A stretch of DNA of 16,396 bases from JBJEFI01 sp051873875. GTDB lineage: Bacteria > Bacillota > Bacilli > Bacillales > Bacillaceae_G. The notes under the pieces were generated by a model, which saw nothing but the letters and a program-made list of their open reading frames with translations, was not told the DNA's origin and searched no databases. The first letter of the stretch is position 1. Each line of letters starts with the position of its first letter. The position numbers and the translations under genes are program-made. Below, one piece after another: positions 1 to 7,399 of the stretch. The stretch covers positions 1 to 16,396 of the forward strand of contig JBJEFI010000035.1 in assembly GCA_051873875.1 (NCBI GenBank), given 5' to 3'.

Positions 1-15
1 AATGTTGATGTAAAT

Positions 16-49
16 AAAAAAGGCAGCACCTAAAAAGGTGCTTGCCTTT
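16..49 (-). terminator. Rho-independent terminator, minus strand (possibly bidirectional)
   Basis: The arms AAAGGCAGCACCT (19-31) and AGGTGCTTGCCTTT (36-49) pair over 13 bp with one bulged T at 42 and a four-base loop. Read on the minus strand the stem is followed by six T residues, so it most likely ends the transcript of the 288-codon gene whose stop is at 197. The plus-strand tail is only moderately T-rich, so action in that direction is possible but weaker. Confidence 0.75.
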
Positions 50-74
50 AATCTTTTCTAACGAGTAGTGAGAC

Positions 75-96
75 ACACTCCACATGTGTGGAGTGT
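75..96. repeat. 22-base near-perfect palindrome
   Basis: ACACTCCACA (75-84) and TGTGGAGTGT (87-96) are perfect inverted 10-base arms around a two-base centre. No T-run follows on either strand, so it is not a standard terminator. It lies between the stop of the 288-codon gene and the terminator at the window edge. It could be a protein-binding site, a processed RNA hairpin or a mobile-element end; nothing visible decides between these. Confidence 0.6.
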
Positions 97-196
97 ATGT
101 GGCAACTCATGGGGTGCTGGTAGGTTTAATTATATATACTCGTTTCCTATTTTAGTGAAATCGATCCTATTTTTCTTATTCGTCTTCAACTAATCT

Positions 197-1063
197 TTAG
201 GCTAACGTCTTAATACGCATTATTGCGCCATTAGGCTTTGGTAACTCTTGATCTGTTATCTGATTCATTTTACAAAAATGTTTAAAAAATTGTTGAGCCA
301 ACTCTCGTTCATTTGGGTCACTTTTCAAAGAAACTATATCAAGCAAAACTTGAGCCATCCATAAATTATCAAAATAACGATATTTACCTGTATTCCATGC
401 CATTTTTTCTGGGGATTTTACATTCACATAATATTCCCAGAAAAGCAACTGATCCGATTCCTGTTCTGTAAGTTGGAGTCTGTATTTTGAATGAGCAGGA
501 ATATATCCATCTTCGCAAAGCTTACCGACAAAATCTTCATTCACCATATAGACACCTAAGATACGTCTGTCTTTTTCAGGCATGCTGGAATCTATTGCTG
601 TTAACAGGACAGCGCTATTTGGGTACAAGCGGCTCGGCTTGTTCGGCTTCCCCTTGTTATTACCACTTTTTATTACGCCTGAAAAAACCTTCCACTCTGA
701 AAAAGAACTATTCTGTTCTTCTGTGTCACACCAAAAAACCATTTGTGATTCGGGATGAAGTTTATGATGTTTCATAAACTTCTCGTGTTCTAAGCGAAGT
801 TCTCGTTTTTTTCGTTGTAGTTTTTTTCCCTCTTCCTTTTTCCATTCTTCCTTCTTCCGTTCATTTTCCTTTTTTTGTATAATTTCTTCAAGTGACTTAG
901 CATCACTTTTATCATGTAGTTTTAGGTGCTTTCCAAATACATCAGGAAAAACAAACATTTTATTTTCCGATGCGAAATGTATTTCAATCCTAGAATCATT
1001 ATGCTTAACTATACTACCCATGCCAAAACGCTTGTGTGTAACTTTCTTATTGATTAGATTCAT
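197..1063 (-). CDS. Uncharacterised protein with N-terminal PcrA-CTD/Tudor-like segment
   Basis: 288 residues, function not recognised. Residues 7-21 (KKVTHKRFGMGSIVK and onward) closely match the pattern HKxxGxGxVV that opens the Tudor-like C-terminal domain of PcrA/UvrD helicases, and residues 25-50 continue as a plausible small beta barrel. Residues 55-98 are a highly charged Lys/Glu/Arg-rich stretch expected to form a long helix or coiled coil. Residues 105-200 look beta-rich, with W111, W124 and the phrase RRILGVYMVNEDF (166-178), followed by a helical C-terminus. I believe similar proteins are scattered in Firmicutes, often as hypothetical proteins, but I cannot assign a family. There is no signal peptide or membrane segment, so it is probably cytoplasmic. 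The start is supported by a strong Shine-Dalgarno (AAGGAGG) about eight bases upstream of the ATG at 1063. It is a lone gene, separated from rlmCD by 600 bases, and appears accessory. Confidence 0.85.
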   Translation of the reverse strand: MNLINKKVTHKRFGMGSIVKHNDSRIEIHFASENKMFVFPDVFGKHLKLHDKSDAKSLEEIIQKKENERKKEEWKKEEGKKLQRKKRELRLEHEKFMKHHKLHPESQMVFWCDTEEQNSSFSEWKVFSGVIKSGNNKGKPNKPSRLYPNSAVLLTAIDSSMPEKDRRILGVYMVNEDFVGKLCEDGYIPAHSKYRLQLTEQESDQLLFWEYYVNVKSPEKMAWNTGKYRYFDNLWMAQVLLDIVSLKSDPNERELAQQFFKHFCKMNQITDQELPKPNGAIMRIKTLA

Positions 1064-1298
1064 TATTCAAATCCTCCTTGTAGTATAAAAACTCGGTTAC
1101 TAATAATTGATAATTTTATTCAACTAACTTACTTTAAAGCTCACACAACTGTTTGAATTTTTTCTTCATTTTAAAAAAGGATATAAAAAAACGTATCCAA
1201 ATTCTATCTGCAAAAAAGTCTAGCGGAATTTGAAATACGATTAAAAAACAATTGTAAGACTATTATAACATTTTTTTGATAAATTCACAAATTTATTA

Positions 1299-1328
1299 TT
1301 GACAAAATATTTTATGTTGAGGTAAAAT
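1299..1328 (+). promoter_or_regulatory. Sigma-A-type promoter pointing right
   Basis: TTGACA (1299-1304) is a perfect -35 box and TAAAAT (1323-1328) a good -10 box, with an 18-base spacer. The predicted transcript would begin near 1335 and run into the hairpin at 1377-1402 and the plus-strand frame ending at 1556. No annotated gene with a start codon and Shine-Dalgarno follows, which makes the promoter either the remnant of a lost gene or the start of a small RNA. AT-rich DNA gives chance matches, so this is not certain. Confidence 0.5.
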
Positions 1329-1355
1329 GGAGATTTATTCTCTGTAGCACCCTAA

Positions 1356-1556
1356 AATAACTATGAAATAAAGGCCTCCAAAAAGTCGCGAAACTTTTTG
1401 GAAACCTCTATAAATACCCCCTTGATTACCGGTGATAAACATAGGAGGGCTTCATATATAAAATCAATACAAGCTAATTCCTTTCCTAGAAAAGAAACCG
1501 ATGAATTAATCCGTGTGCTAATCATATATGCTGAACATGAGATTTTTTCCAATTAA
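1356..1556 (+). pseudogene. Possible gene remnant, plus-strand frame without start
   Basis: From the stop codon at 1353 this frame stays open for 66 codons to TAA at 1554-1556. It has no ATG and no Shine-Dalgarno near a usable start. Its translation is polar and protein-like, for example ITGDKHRRASYIKSIQANSF and RKETDELIRVLIIYAEHEIF near the C-terminus, so it may be the C-terminal end of a gene whose front has been lost. The antisense frame at 1361-1552 (63 codons, first Met at 1552) is also open but contains no recognisable domain; I prefer the plus-strand reading on composition and because it lies downstream of the promoter at 1299-1328. No family recognised. Neither reading may be real. 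Confidence 0.3.
1377..1402. repeat. Perfect inverted repeat (hairpin) in the gene-poor region
   Basis: TCCAAAAAGT (1377-1386) and ACTTTTTGGA (1393-1402) are perfect 10-base inverted arms around the loop CGCGAA. It lies about 40 bases after the predicted start of the transcript from the promoter at 1299-1328. No T-run follows it on the plus strand; it is not a canonical terminator. It overlaps both short frames of this region. Confidence 0.6.
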
Positions 1557-1663
1557 GTTCCATATAAAAAGTCCCTAATTTCACAAAGGATATTTGCACG
1601 AAAAGCAGGATCAGGATTGAATATGTCTACTTTTTCAAGTTATATGGTATAGCTTTTAAATTT

Positions 1664-3067
1664 TCAGAATCGCTTATGAACAACGTGTGTACCAGGTACA
1701 AACTCCAACCAAGCAACAGCTTCACAATGCAACGTCTGCGGAAACATATCTACCGGCTGAATTTCCTTCGTCTTAAATCCGCCATCTTCTAATACACGTA
1801 AGTCACGAGCTAGTGTGGAAGGATTACAAGAAACATAAACAAGACGCTTTGGCTTCATTTCAATAATTGTAGTTAACAATGCTTCGTCACAGCCTTTACG
1901 CGGCGGGTCTACGACGATTACATCTGCTTGAATGCCTTGTTCATACCAAGCAGGAATGACTTCTTCTGCTTTTCCAACTTCAAATTCAACGTTATTCATA
2001 TTGTTTAATGCAGCATTACGCTTTGCATCTTCAATTGCCTCAGGAACAATTTCAACCCCGTATACGTGCTTCGCTTTTTGGGCTAAGAAAAGAGAAATTG
2101 AACCAATTCCACAATACGCATCAATAACAGATTCTTCGCCAGTTAGCGCTGCATACTCTAATGTTTTATCATACAGTACTTTCGTTTGTACTGGATTTAC
2201 TTGGAAGAATGAACGAGCTGAAATGGCAAAACGGACATCACCAATATAGTCATAAATGTATTCTGAACCGTATAATACGTTCGTTTCATCGCCAAAGATA
2301 ACATTTGTTTTTTTCGAATTCACATTTTGAACGACAGATTTTATATTTGGGAATGCTTTTGTTAATGCTTCGATTAACTTATTGGCATGTGGCAATTCCT
2401 TCGTTCTCGTTACAAACACAACCATTAATTCATCTGTTTTATGGCCGTAGCGTGTCATGACATGGCGCAATACACCACGATGTTTTTCTTCATTATAAGC
2501 TGGAATCTTTAGTTGATTGCACAGGTCACGAATAAATTGAATAACATCTTCTTTTTGTTGATTTTGAATAAAGCACTCATCCATATCGATGATGTCGTGT
2601 GTCCCTTTTGCATAAAAACCAGCAATGACATTGCCAGCACGTTCACCAAAAGGAACTTGAGCTTTATTACGGTAATACCAAGGATTGTCCATTCCTAACA
2701 CCGGATGAATCGTCACATCTTCTAACTTTCCGATACGTGTCATTACATCCGTAACATGCTTGTGCTTCGCCTTTAATTGTCCTTCATAAGATAAATGTTG
2801 AACTTGGCAACCGCCACATTGTTTATAAATCGGACAAATCGGCTCCACTCGATCTTTACTTGCTTTTTTTAGTTCCATTAATCGACCAAAGCCAAAGTTT
2901 TTCTTCACTTTTACTATTTTAATTGTTGCTTCTTCTTCAGGTAACGCATTTGGAACAAAAATAGGAAAGCCTTCTATTTTCGCTACTCCTGCACCTTCAT
3001 GAGTTAAATCTTCAAAAGTAACATCAATATAATCGTTTTTCTGTACAGGTGGTTTTGTATTTGACAT
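1664..3067 (-). CDS. rlmCD: 23S rRNA (uracil-5-)-methyltransferase RlmCD
   Basis: 467 residues. SAM-dependent methyltransferase of the TrmA/RumA family; the single Bacillus enzyme (YefA) makes m5U at both U747 and U1939 of 23S rRNA. A TRAM RNA-binding domain covers about residues 7-67. Cys78, Cys84, Cys87 and Cys165 are the expected 4Fe-4S ligands (CPIYKQCGGC and MDECF). The SAM-binding motif DAYCGIGSISL starts at 317, DPPRKGC at 387, and the catalytic nucleophile is Cys414 in SCNPST, with the HCEAVAWL motif near 447-454. All key residues are present and length matches the family. The ATG at 3067 follows GAGAGG at suitable spacing. A dedicated promoter is visible upstream (3098-3125) and the dagK terminator separates it from dagK, so it is probably monocistronic. 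The last 12 residues after the conserved end (GTHVVHKRF) form a short extra tail. Confidence 0.95.
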   Translation of the reverse strand: MSNTKPPVQKNDYIDVTFEDLTHEGAGVAKIEGFPIFVPNALPEEEATIKIVKVKKNFGFGRLMELKKASKDRVEPICPIYKQCGGCQVQHLSYEGQLKAKHKHVTDVMTRIGKLEDVTIHPVLGMDNPWYYRNKAQVPFGERAGNVIAGFYAKGTHDIIDMDECFIQNQQKEDVIQFIRDLCNQLKIPAYNEEKHRGVLRHVMTRYGHKTDELMVVFVTRTKELPHANKLIEALTKAFPNIKSVVQNVNSKKTNVIFGDETNVLYGSEYIYDYIGDVRFAISARSFFQVNPVQTKVLYDKTLEYAALTGEESVIDAYCGIGSISLFLAQKAKHVYGVEIVPEAIEDAKRNAALNNMNNVEFEVGKAEEVIPAWYEQGIQADVIVVDPPRKGCDEALLTTIIEMKPKRLVYVSCNPSTLARDLRVLEDGGFKTKEIQPVDMFPQTLHCEAVAWLEFVPGTHVVHKRF

Positions 3068-3097
3068 AATTTTAACCTCTCACTTTTTCTATCCATC

Positions 3098-3125
3098 ATT
3101 GTAGCATACTTTTCACATCGTTCAA
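3098..3125 (-). promoter_or_regulatory. Promoter of rlmCD
   Basis: On the minus strand TTGAAC (3120-3125) and TACAAT (3098-3103) are separated by 16 bases, and a TG one base before the -10 box gives an extended -10 element. The start codon of rlmCD is about 30 bases downstream. It lies after the dagK terminator, which fits an independent transcript. Confidence 0.55.
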
Positions 3126-3204
3126 GTTATCATCATAGTATATCGTATATTTACAAACCTTCAGCCTTATCACATGATCTTCCGTTTACACCTCATTTTT
3201 CCTC

Positions 3205-3237
3205 AAAAAAAGCGCTACAATACAATGTAGCGCTTTT
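3205..3237 (-). terminator. Rho-independent terminator of dagK
   Basis: AGCGCTACA (3211-3219) and TGTAGCGCT (3226-3234) pair perfectly around a six-base loop, extended by A/T pairs to about 12 bp. On the minus strand the stem is followed by seven T residues. It begins 14 bases after the dagK stop codon at 3251. Confidence 0.9.
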
Positions 3238-3250
3238 CTTATTTAGCCTT

Positions 3251-4138
3251 TTAAGGCACAAATAGTTCTAAACAATTCTCAATCATTTTAAATGTTGCAG
3301 GTGTATCGCCACCATACTCTCCATCTAGATTTAATGGAATTGGATGATTGCTGCAAATTACTTTAATTTCTTTGGCTTTTACATGAATAATCGATGGATG
3401 ATTTACGTGTTCACCTTTTAATAATAGTGTAGCCACTCGAAGCATTTCAGCAATATTCATCTTCTTAAAAATTAATAAATCAAGGTAGCCATCGCTAAAA
3501 GATGCATGTGGTGCTAACTTATGAAAACCTGCTACACTGCTAGAGTTAGCAATAAAGAACATTAATATTTCACCATCAAAAGATTCTCCATCATATTCAA
3601 TATGAACATGAGAAGCTTGCATGGAAGGAAGCATTTCAATTCCTTTCATTACATATGCAAGTTGTCCAAGGACTGTTTTCATTTTACTCGGTACTTCATA
3701 AGTAAGCTCCGTTAATCGTCCCCCGGCAGCGATATTAATGAAATAACGATCGTTGGCACTACCGATATCTAATGGAACTGTTTTTCCATTTACAATAACA
3801 TCGACAGCTGCTTCAATTGTTTTCTTTAAGCCCATTGCTTGGGCAAAATCATTTGTTGTTCCCATTGGAATGATACCAAACTTCGGTCTTTTTTCATATT
3901 TTATTAATCCAGAAACAACTTCATTTAATGTGCCATCGCCACCAACGGCAATAACGACATCAAAGCCTTCTTCACAAGCTTCTTCAGCCGCTCTTGTTGC
4001 ATCTCCTGCACCTGTCGTGGCATGGGCGGATGTTTCATAACCTGCTTGTTCAAATCTTTCTAAGGCATAAGGCAAATTCTTCTTAAACAATTCCCGACCT
4101 GACGTGGGATTATAAATAATTCTTGCCCGAGGTCTCAT
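3251..4138 (-). CDS. dagK: Diacylglycerol kinase DagK/DgkB (YerQ)
   Basis: 295 residues, soluble lipid kinase that phosphorylates diacylglycerol to phosphatidic acid at the membrane face, recycling the DAG released during lipoteichoic acid synthesis. Features: N-terminal nucleotide-binding start RARIIYNPTSGR (4-15), the diacylglycerol kinase catalytic signature GGDGTLNEV (66-74), PMGTTNDFA (91-99), the metal-site segment SDGYLD (215-220) and LDGEYGG (271-277), whose Glu is the proposed catalytic base in the S. aureus enzyme. Length matches DgkB. The ATG at 4138 has the ribosome site AGAAGGAT about seven bases upstream. It stands alone between the gat operon terminator and its own terminator; I see no convincing promoter but the 352-base upstream gap leaves room for one. 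The rlmCD neighbour is the usual one in Bacillus. Confidence 0.95.
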   Translation of the reverse strand: MRPRARIIYNPTSGRELFKKNLPYALERFEQAGYETSAHATTGAGDATRAAEEACEEGFDVVIAVGGDGTLNEVVSGLIKYEKRPKFGIIPMGTTNDFAQAMGLKKTIEAAVDVIVNGKTVPLDIGSANDRYFINIAAGGRLTELTYEVPSKMKTVLGQLAYVMKGIEMLPSMQASHVHIEYDGESFDGEILMFFIANSSSVAGFHKLAPHASFSDGYLDLLIFKKMNIAEMLRVATLLLKGEHVNHPSIIHVKAKEIKVICSNHPIPLNLDGEYGGDTPATFKMIENCLELFVP

Positions 4139-4251
4139 ATATTATCCTTCTTTCTTTCCAATATTGGTATTTATTCTCACACACTCTGCTAGAAACTATA
4201 TTAATACAATGAACTCATTTTATCTACTAAAACAAGAAAAACCGCAAGCAA

Positions 4252-4295
4252 TCCTTTTAACATCACACAAGGATAGGAAGAGATGTTTAAAAGGA
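4252..4295. repeat. Long imperfect inverted repeat upstream of dagK
   Basis: TCCTTTTAACATC (4252-4264) and GATGTTTAAAAGGA (4282-4295) are complementary except for one extra T in the right arm, separated by 17 bases. No clean T-run follows directly on either strand; about 15 bases further on the minus strand there is a GCGG-T5 stretch. It could be a leader RNA hairpin of dagK, an operator or a decayed repeat element. Confidence 0.5.
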
Positions 4296-4430
4296 GTCCT
4301 CTAAAAAGAATTTCACATCAACACTAAAAGGCCCTCTTTTGGGTTTTTGAGGGATGGAGAGAAAATTCTTGAGAAGGACAGCTGGAGGTTAGATATTTGT
4401 ATATTGCAGAAACTTATACGTTCTTATCTT

Positions 4431-4460
4431 TTAGAAAAAGCGAGGGAGAAAAACTCCCTC
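4431..4460 (-). terminator. Rho-independent terminator of gatCAB
   Basis: GAGGGAG (4442-4448) and CTCCCTC (4454-4460) form a perfect GC-rich 7-bp stem with a five-base loop. On the minus strand it is followed by GCTTTTTCTAA. It starts 30 bases after the gatB stop. Confidence 0.88.
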
Positions 4461-4490
4461 ACATATCCATTTTTGACACTTTATCTTAAA

Positions 4491-5921
4491 TTAATACTTT
4501 TTTAATTCTTCTTGTAAAAGGGCATTTACCATTTGTGGATTTCCTTGTCCTTTTGTTGCCTTCATAATTTGACCAACAAGGAAGCCAACTGCTTTTGTTT
4601 TTCCACCTTTGAAGTCTTCAACTGATTGTGGATTGTTTTCAATTACTTCGCAAACAATTTTCCGTAGTGTTCCTTCGTCTGAAATTTGGACTAGTCCTTT
4701 TGCTTTTACCACTTCTTCAGCAGTCCCACCATTTTCAATTAACTCTTGGAATACTTTTTTAGCAATCTTTGAAGAGATTGTTCCTTTTTCAATTAAGGCA
4801 ATCATTCCTGCTAAATTTTCAGGTGTTAATTTTACATCTTTTAGTTCTTTGTTATTTTTATTCAAATAAGCAGATGTGTCCACCATTAACCAGTTAGATG
4901 CCATCTTTGGCTCTGCTCCTGCATTGACAGTTGCATCGAAGAAATCAGACATTTCTTTCGTCGCTGTTAATACGCCAGCATCATAACTTGGTAATCCTAG
5001 CCCCTCTACATAACGTACTTGACGTGCATCTGGTAATTCTGGAATAGAAGCGCGAATACGTTCTTTCCATTCGTCATCAATATACAATTCAACTAAATCT
5101 GGCTCTGGAAAGTAACGATAATCGTCAGACCCTTCTTTTACACGCATGACGATTGTTTCTTTCGTATTTTCATCGTAACGGCGTGTTTCTTGGTAGATTT
5201 CACCGCCATTTCGCAATACGTTTGCTTGGCGTTGTTCTTCAAATTCTAATCCTTTTTGAACAAATGCAAATGAGTTTAAGTTCTTTAATTCTGTCTTCGT
5301 TCCAAATTCCTCTTGGCCAACTGGACGTAAAGAAATATTGGCATCACAACGTAGTGAACCTTCTTCCATTTTACAATCTGATACGCCTGTATATTGAACG
5401 ATGGCACGTAGCTTTTCCAAATAAGCATATGCCTCTTGTGGAGAACGCATATCTGCTTCCGATACAATTTCAATTAATGGTGTTCCTTGACGGTTATAGT
5501 CACAAAGAGAATGACCATCACCACTATGTACTAACTTCCCTGCATCTTCTTCCATATGAACACGATTAATACGAATTTTCTTTTTCACACCATCTACTTC
5601 AATTTCAATCCAACCATTTTCACCAATTGGTTTATCAAATTGAGAGATTTGATATGCTTTTGGATTATCTGGGTAAAAATAATTTTTACGATCAAATTTT
5701 GTTTCCGTCGCAATTTCACAATTTAAAGCCATTGCTGCCTTCATGGCATAATCAACAGCTCTTTTATTTAATACAGGTAATACACCTGGATATCCTAAAT
5801 CAATAACAGTTGTATTGCTATTTGGTGCTGAACCAAATGCATTTGGGCTACTCGAGAAAATTTTTGATTCTGTTTTTAACTCGACATGCACTTCTAAACC
5901 AATGACTGTTTCAAACTCCAT
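4491..5921 (-). CDS. gatB: Asp-tRNA(Asn)/Glu-tRNA(Gln) amidotransferase subunit B
   Basis: 476 residues from the chosen ATG at 5921. GatB is the subunit of GatCAB that binds the misacylated tRNA and activates its Asp or Glu side chain with ATP before amidation. Visible: the GatB signature GLEVHVELKT near residue 8, the conserved DRKNYFYPDNP (77-87), the MEEDAGK segment, EGSLRCDANISLRP and DYRYFPEPDLV; the C-terminal half ends in the YqeY-like tRNA-binding tail with KGLVQISDE and GFLVGQIMKAT. A GTG two codons upstream (5927) would give MKMEF, but the Shine-Dalgarno AGGGGGG lies only three bases from it and nine from the ATG, and 476 residues is the B. subtilis length. The ribosome site overlaps the gatA stop codon (TAG at 5936-5938), suggesting translational coupling. 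Odd: in NWLMVDTSAYLN (343-354) the glycine usual after NWLM is Val. Confidence 0.97.
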   Translation of the reverse strand: MEFETVIGLEVHVELKTESKIFSSSPNAFGSAPNSNTTVIDLGYPGVLPVLNKRAVDYAMKAAMALNCEIATETKFDRKNYFYPDNPKAYQISQFDKPIGENGWIEIEVDGVKKKIRINRVHMEEDAGKLVHSGDGHSLCDYNRQGTPLIEIVSEADMRSPQEAYAYLEKLRAIVQYTGVSDCKMEEGSLRCDANISLRPVGQEEFGTKTELKNLNSFAFVQKGLEFEEQRQANVLRNGGEIYQETRRYDENTKETIVMRVKEGSDDYRYFPEPDLVELYIDDEWKERIRASIPELPDARQVRYVEGLGLPSYDAGVLTATKEMSDFFDATVNAGAEPKMASNWLMVDTSAYLNKNNKELKDVKLTPENLAGMIALIEKGTISSKIAKKVFQELIENGGTAEEVVKAKGLVQISDEGTLRKIVCEVIENNPQSVEDFKGGKTKAVGFLVGQIMKATKGQGNPQMVNALLQEELKKY

Positions 5922-5935
5922 TTTCACTTTCCCCC

Positions 5936-7387
5936 CTAAAATTTTGGACGTTGCTTATGAAATAATGTTGCACTTTCAAAGGCATGAGCAACACGATACA
6001 ACGTTCCTTCATCAAAATGTTTTCCGATTAACTGTAAGCCTAATGGTAAGCCTTCCTTTGAAAAACCACATGGAATGGACATTCCTGGTACACCTGCTAA
6101 GTTTACAGGGATTGTTAAAATATCATTTGCATACATCGTTAATGGATCTTCTATTTTTTCACCAATTTTAAAGGCTGCTGTTGGTGCTGTTGGTCCTAAA
6201 ATAATATCGTACTTTTCAAAAACATTTTCAAAGTCTTGTTTAATTAATGTACGAACTTGTTGTGCTTTTTTATAATATGCATCATAATAACCGGCGCTTA
6301 ATGCATATGTACCAAGCATGATACGACGTTTTACTTCATCACCAAATCCTTGGCTACGAGTTTGTTTATACATTTCTAATAAACTTTCATCATTATCGGC
6401 ACGGAAGCCATAACGAACACCATCAAAACGAGCTAAGTTAGAAGATGCCTCTGATGAAGATAGTAAATAATAAGTCGCAAGGGCATATTTAGAATGTGGT
6501 AAAGAAACTTCTTCCCATGTTGCACCTAAGCTTTCTAATACTTTCAATGCAGCTAGTACAGATTCACGTGCTTCTTCACTAACCCCTTCACCTAAGTACT
6601 CCTTCGGTACAGCAATGCGTAATCCTTTTACATCACCTGTTAAAGAATCAACGAAGTTTGGCACTTCAACATTAGCTGATGTTCCATCCATTTCGTCTAC
6701 TCCACAAATGGCACTTAATAAATAGGCATTGTCTTCAACTGTACGAGTAATTGGTCCAATTTGATCTAAGGAAGATGCAAAGGCAATTAAGCCAAAACGA
6801 GAAATGCGACCATACGTTGGCTTCATTCCTACAACACCACAATACGCAGCTGGTTGACGAATCGAACCACCTGTATCAGATCCTAATGAGAATAACACTT
6901 CTCCTGCTGCTACAGATGCTGCCGAACCGCCACTTGAACCACCTGGTACATGTTCTGTATTCCATGGGTTACGTGTCGCTTGAAATGCGGAGTTTTCATT
7001 AGAAGAACCCATTGCGAACTCATCCATATTTAACTTACCAATTGTCACCGTTTTTGCCTCTTGTAGCTTTCTAACAACTGTTGCATCATAAATTGGATCG
7101 AAATTCGCTAACATTTTACTTCCACTTGTTGTGCGAAGCCCTTTTGTAACGATGTTATCTTTCAAACCAATTGGCAAGCCAAATAGTATACTACTACGCT
7201 CATCATTTTCATCTAATTGTTTCGCTTGTTCACGAGCAGCTTCTTCATTTAATGTTAAAAAAGCTTTTACTTGTCCATCTACTTGTTCGATTCGTTGAAA
7301 TGATTCATTTACTAAATCCGTAACGCTTATTTCTTTTTTCGTTAATTTACTATGTAATTGTGAAACAGAATACTCAAATAAAGACAT
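5936..7387 (-). CDS. gatA: Asp-tRNA(Asn)/Glu-tRNA(Gln) amidotransferase subunit A
   Basis: 483 residues. GatA is the glutaminase subunit that releases ammonia from Gln (or Asn) and channels it to GatB, completing Gln-tRNA(Gln) or Asn-tRNA(Asn) in bacteria lacking the matching synthetase. It is an amidase-signature enzyme: the Ser-cisSer-Lys triad is Lys76 (GLKDN), Ser151 (PGGSSGGSAAS) and Ser175 (DTGGSIRQPA). GMKPTYGRISRFG follows at 187-199. Length matches Bacillus and Staphylococcus GatA. A very strong Shine-Dalgarno (AAGGAGGGG) lies about five bases before the ATG and overlaps the gatC stop codon, so the two genes are probably translationally coupled. Middle gene of gatC-gatA-gatB. Confidence 0.97.
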   Translation of the reverse strand: MSLFEYSVSQLHSKLTKKEISVTDLVNESFQRIEQVDGQVKAFLTLNEEAAREQAKQLDENDERSSILFGLPIGLKDNIVTKGLRTTSGSKMLANFDPIYDATVVRKLQEAKTVTIGKLNMDEFAMGSSNENSAFQATRNPWNTEHVPGGSSGGSAASVAAGEVLFSLGSDTGGSIRQPAAYCGVVGMKPTYGRISRFGLIAFASSLDQIGPITRTVEDNAYLLSAICGVDEMDGTSANVEVPNFVDSLTGDVKGLRIAVPKEYLGEGVSEEARESVLAALKVLESLGATWEEVSLPHSKYALATYYLLSSSEASSNLARFDGVRYGFRADNDESLLEMYKQTRSQGFGDEVKRRIMLGTYALSAGYYDAYYKKAQQVRTLIKQDFENVFEKYDIILGPTAPTAAFKIGEKIEDPLTMYANDILTIPVNLAGVPGMSIPCGFSKEGLPLGLQLIGKHFDEGTLYRVAHAFESATLFHKQRPKF

Positions 7388-7399
7388 TTTTTCCCCTCC

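Larger units (their letters stand above)
1064..1663. other. 600-base region without a confident gene
   Basis: This very AT-rich stretch separates rlmCD from the 288-codon gene. It holds a good sigma-A-type promoter on the plus strand (1299-1328), a perfect 10-bp hairpin (1377-1402) and short frames on both strands described separately. On the minus strand GGATA/TATCC (1179-1183, 1194-1198) followed by six T residues is a possible but weak terminator. I see no clear terminator directly after rlmCD, so read-through into this stretch is possible. No transposase, tRNA or recognisable family is visible. Confidence 0.6.
4139..4490. other. 352-base intergenic region between dagK and gatB
   Basis: No gene is visible on either strand. 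The stretch contains the gat terminator (4431-4460), a long imperfect inverted repeat (4252-4295) and a weak CCCTC/GAGGG hairpin (4332-4336, 4349-4353). The dagK promoter and leader should lie at its left end, but no pair of -35 and -10 boxes stands out. Confidence 0.6.

Noticed and set aside
487..777. 96-codon plus-strand frame inside the 288-codon gene
   Set aside because: Lies antisense within a gene with a strong ribosome site and plausible protein composition; the frame itself is rich in Leu, Tyr and Cys with no domain.
4321..4360. CCCTC/GAGGG hairpin as a second terminator after gatB
   Set aside because: Only five base pairs with a twelve-base loop and no T-run at the right place; the GAGGGAG hairpin at 4442-4460 explains termination.
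5153..5569. 138-codon plus-strand frame opposite gatB
   Set aside because: Antisense to a highly conserved gene; no ribosome site and the composition is that of reverse-complemented coding sequence.
5815..6171. Plus-strand frame spanning the gatA-gatB junction
   Set aside because: Crosses two well-supported minus-strand genes and has no independent support.
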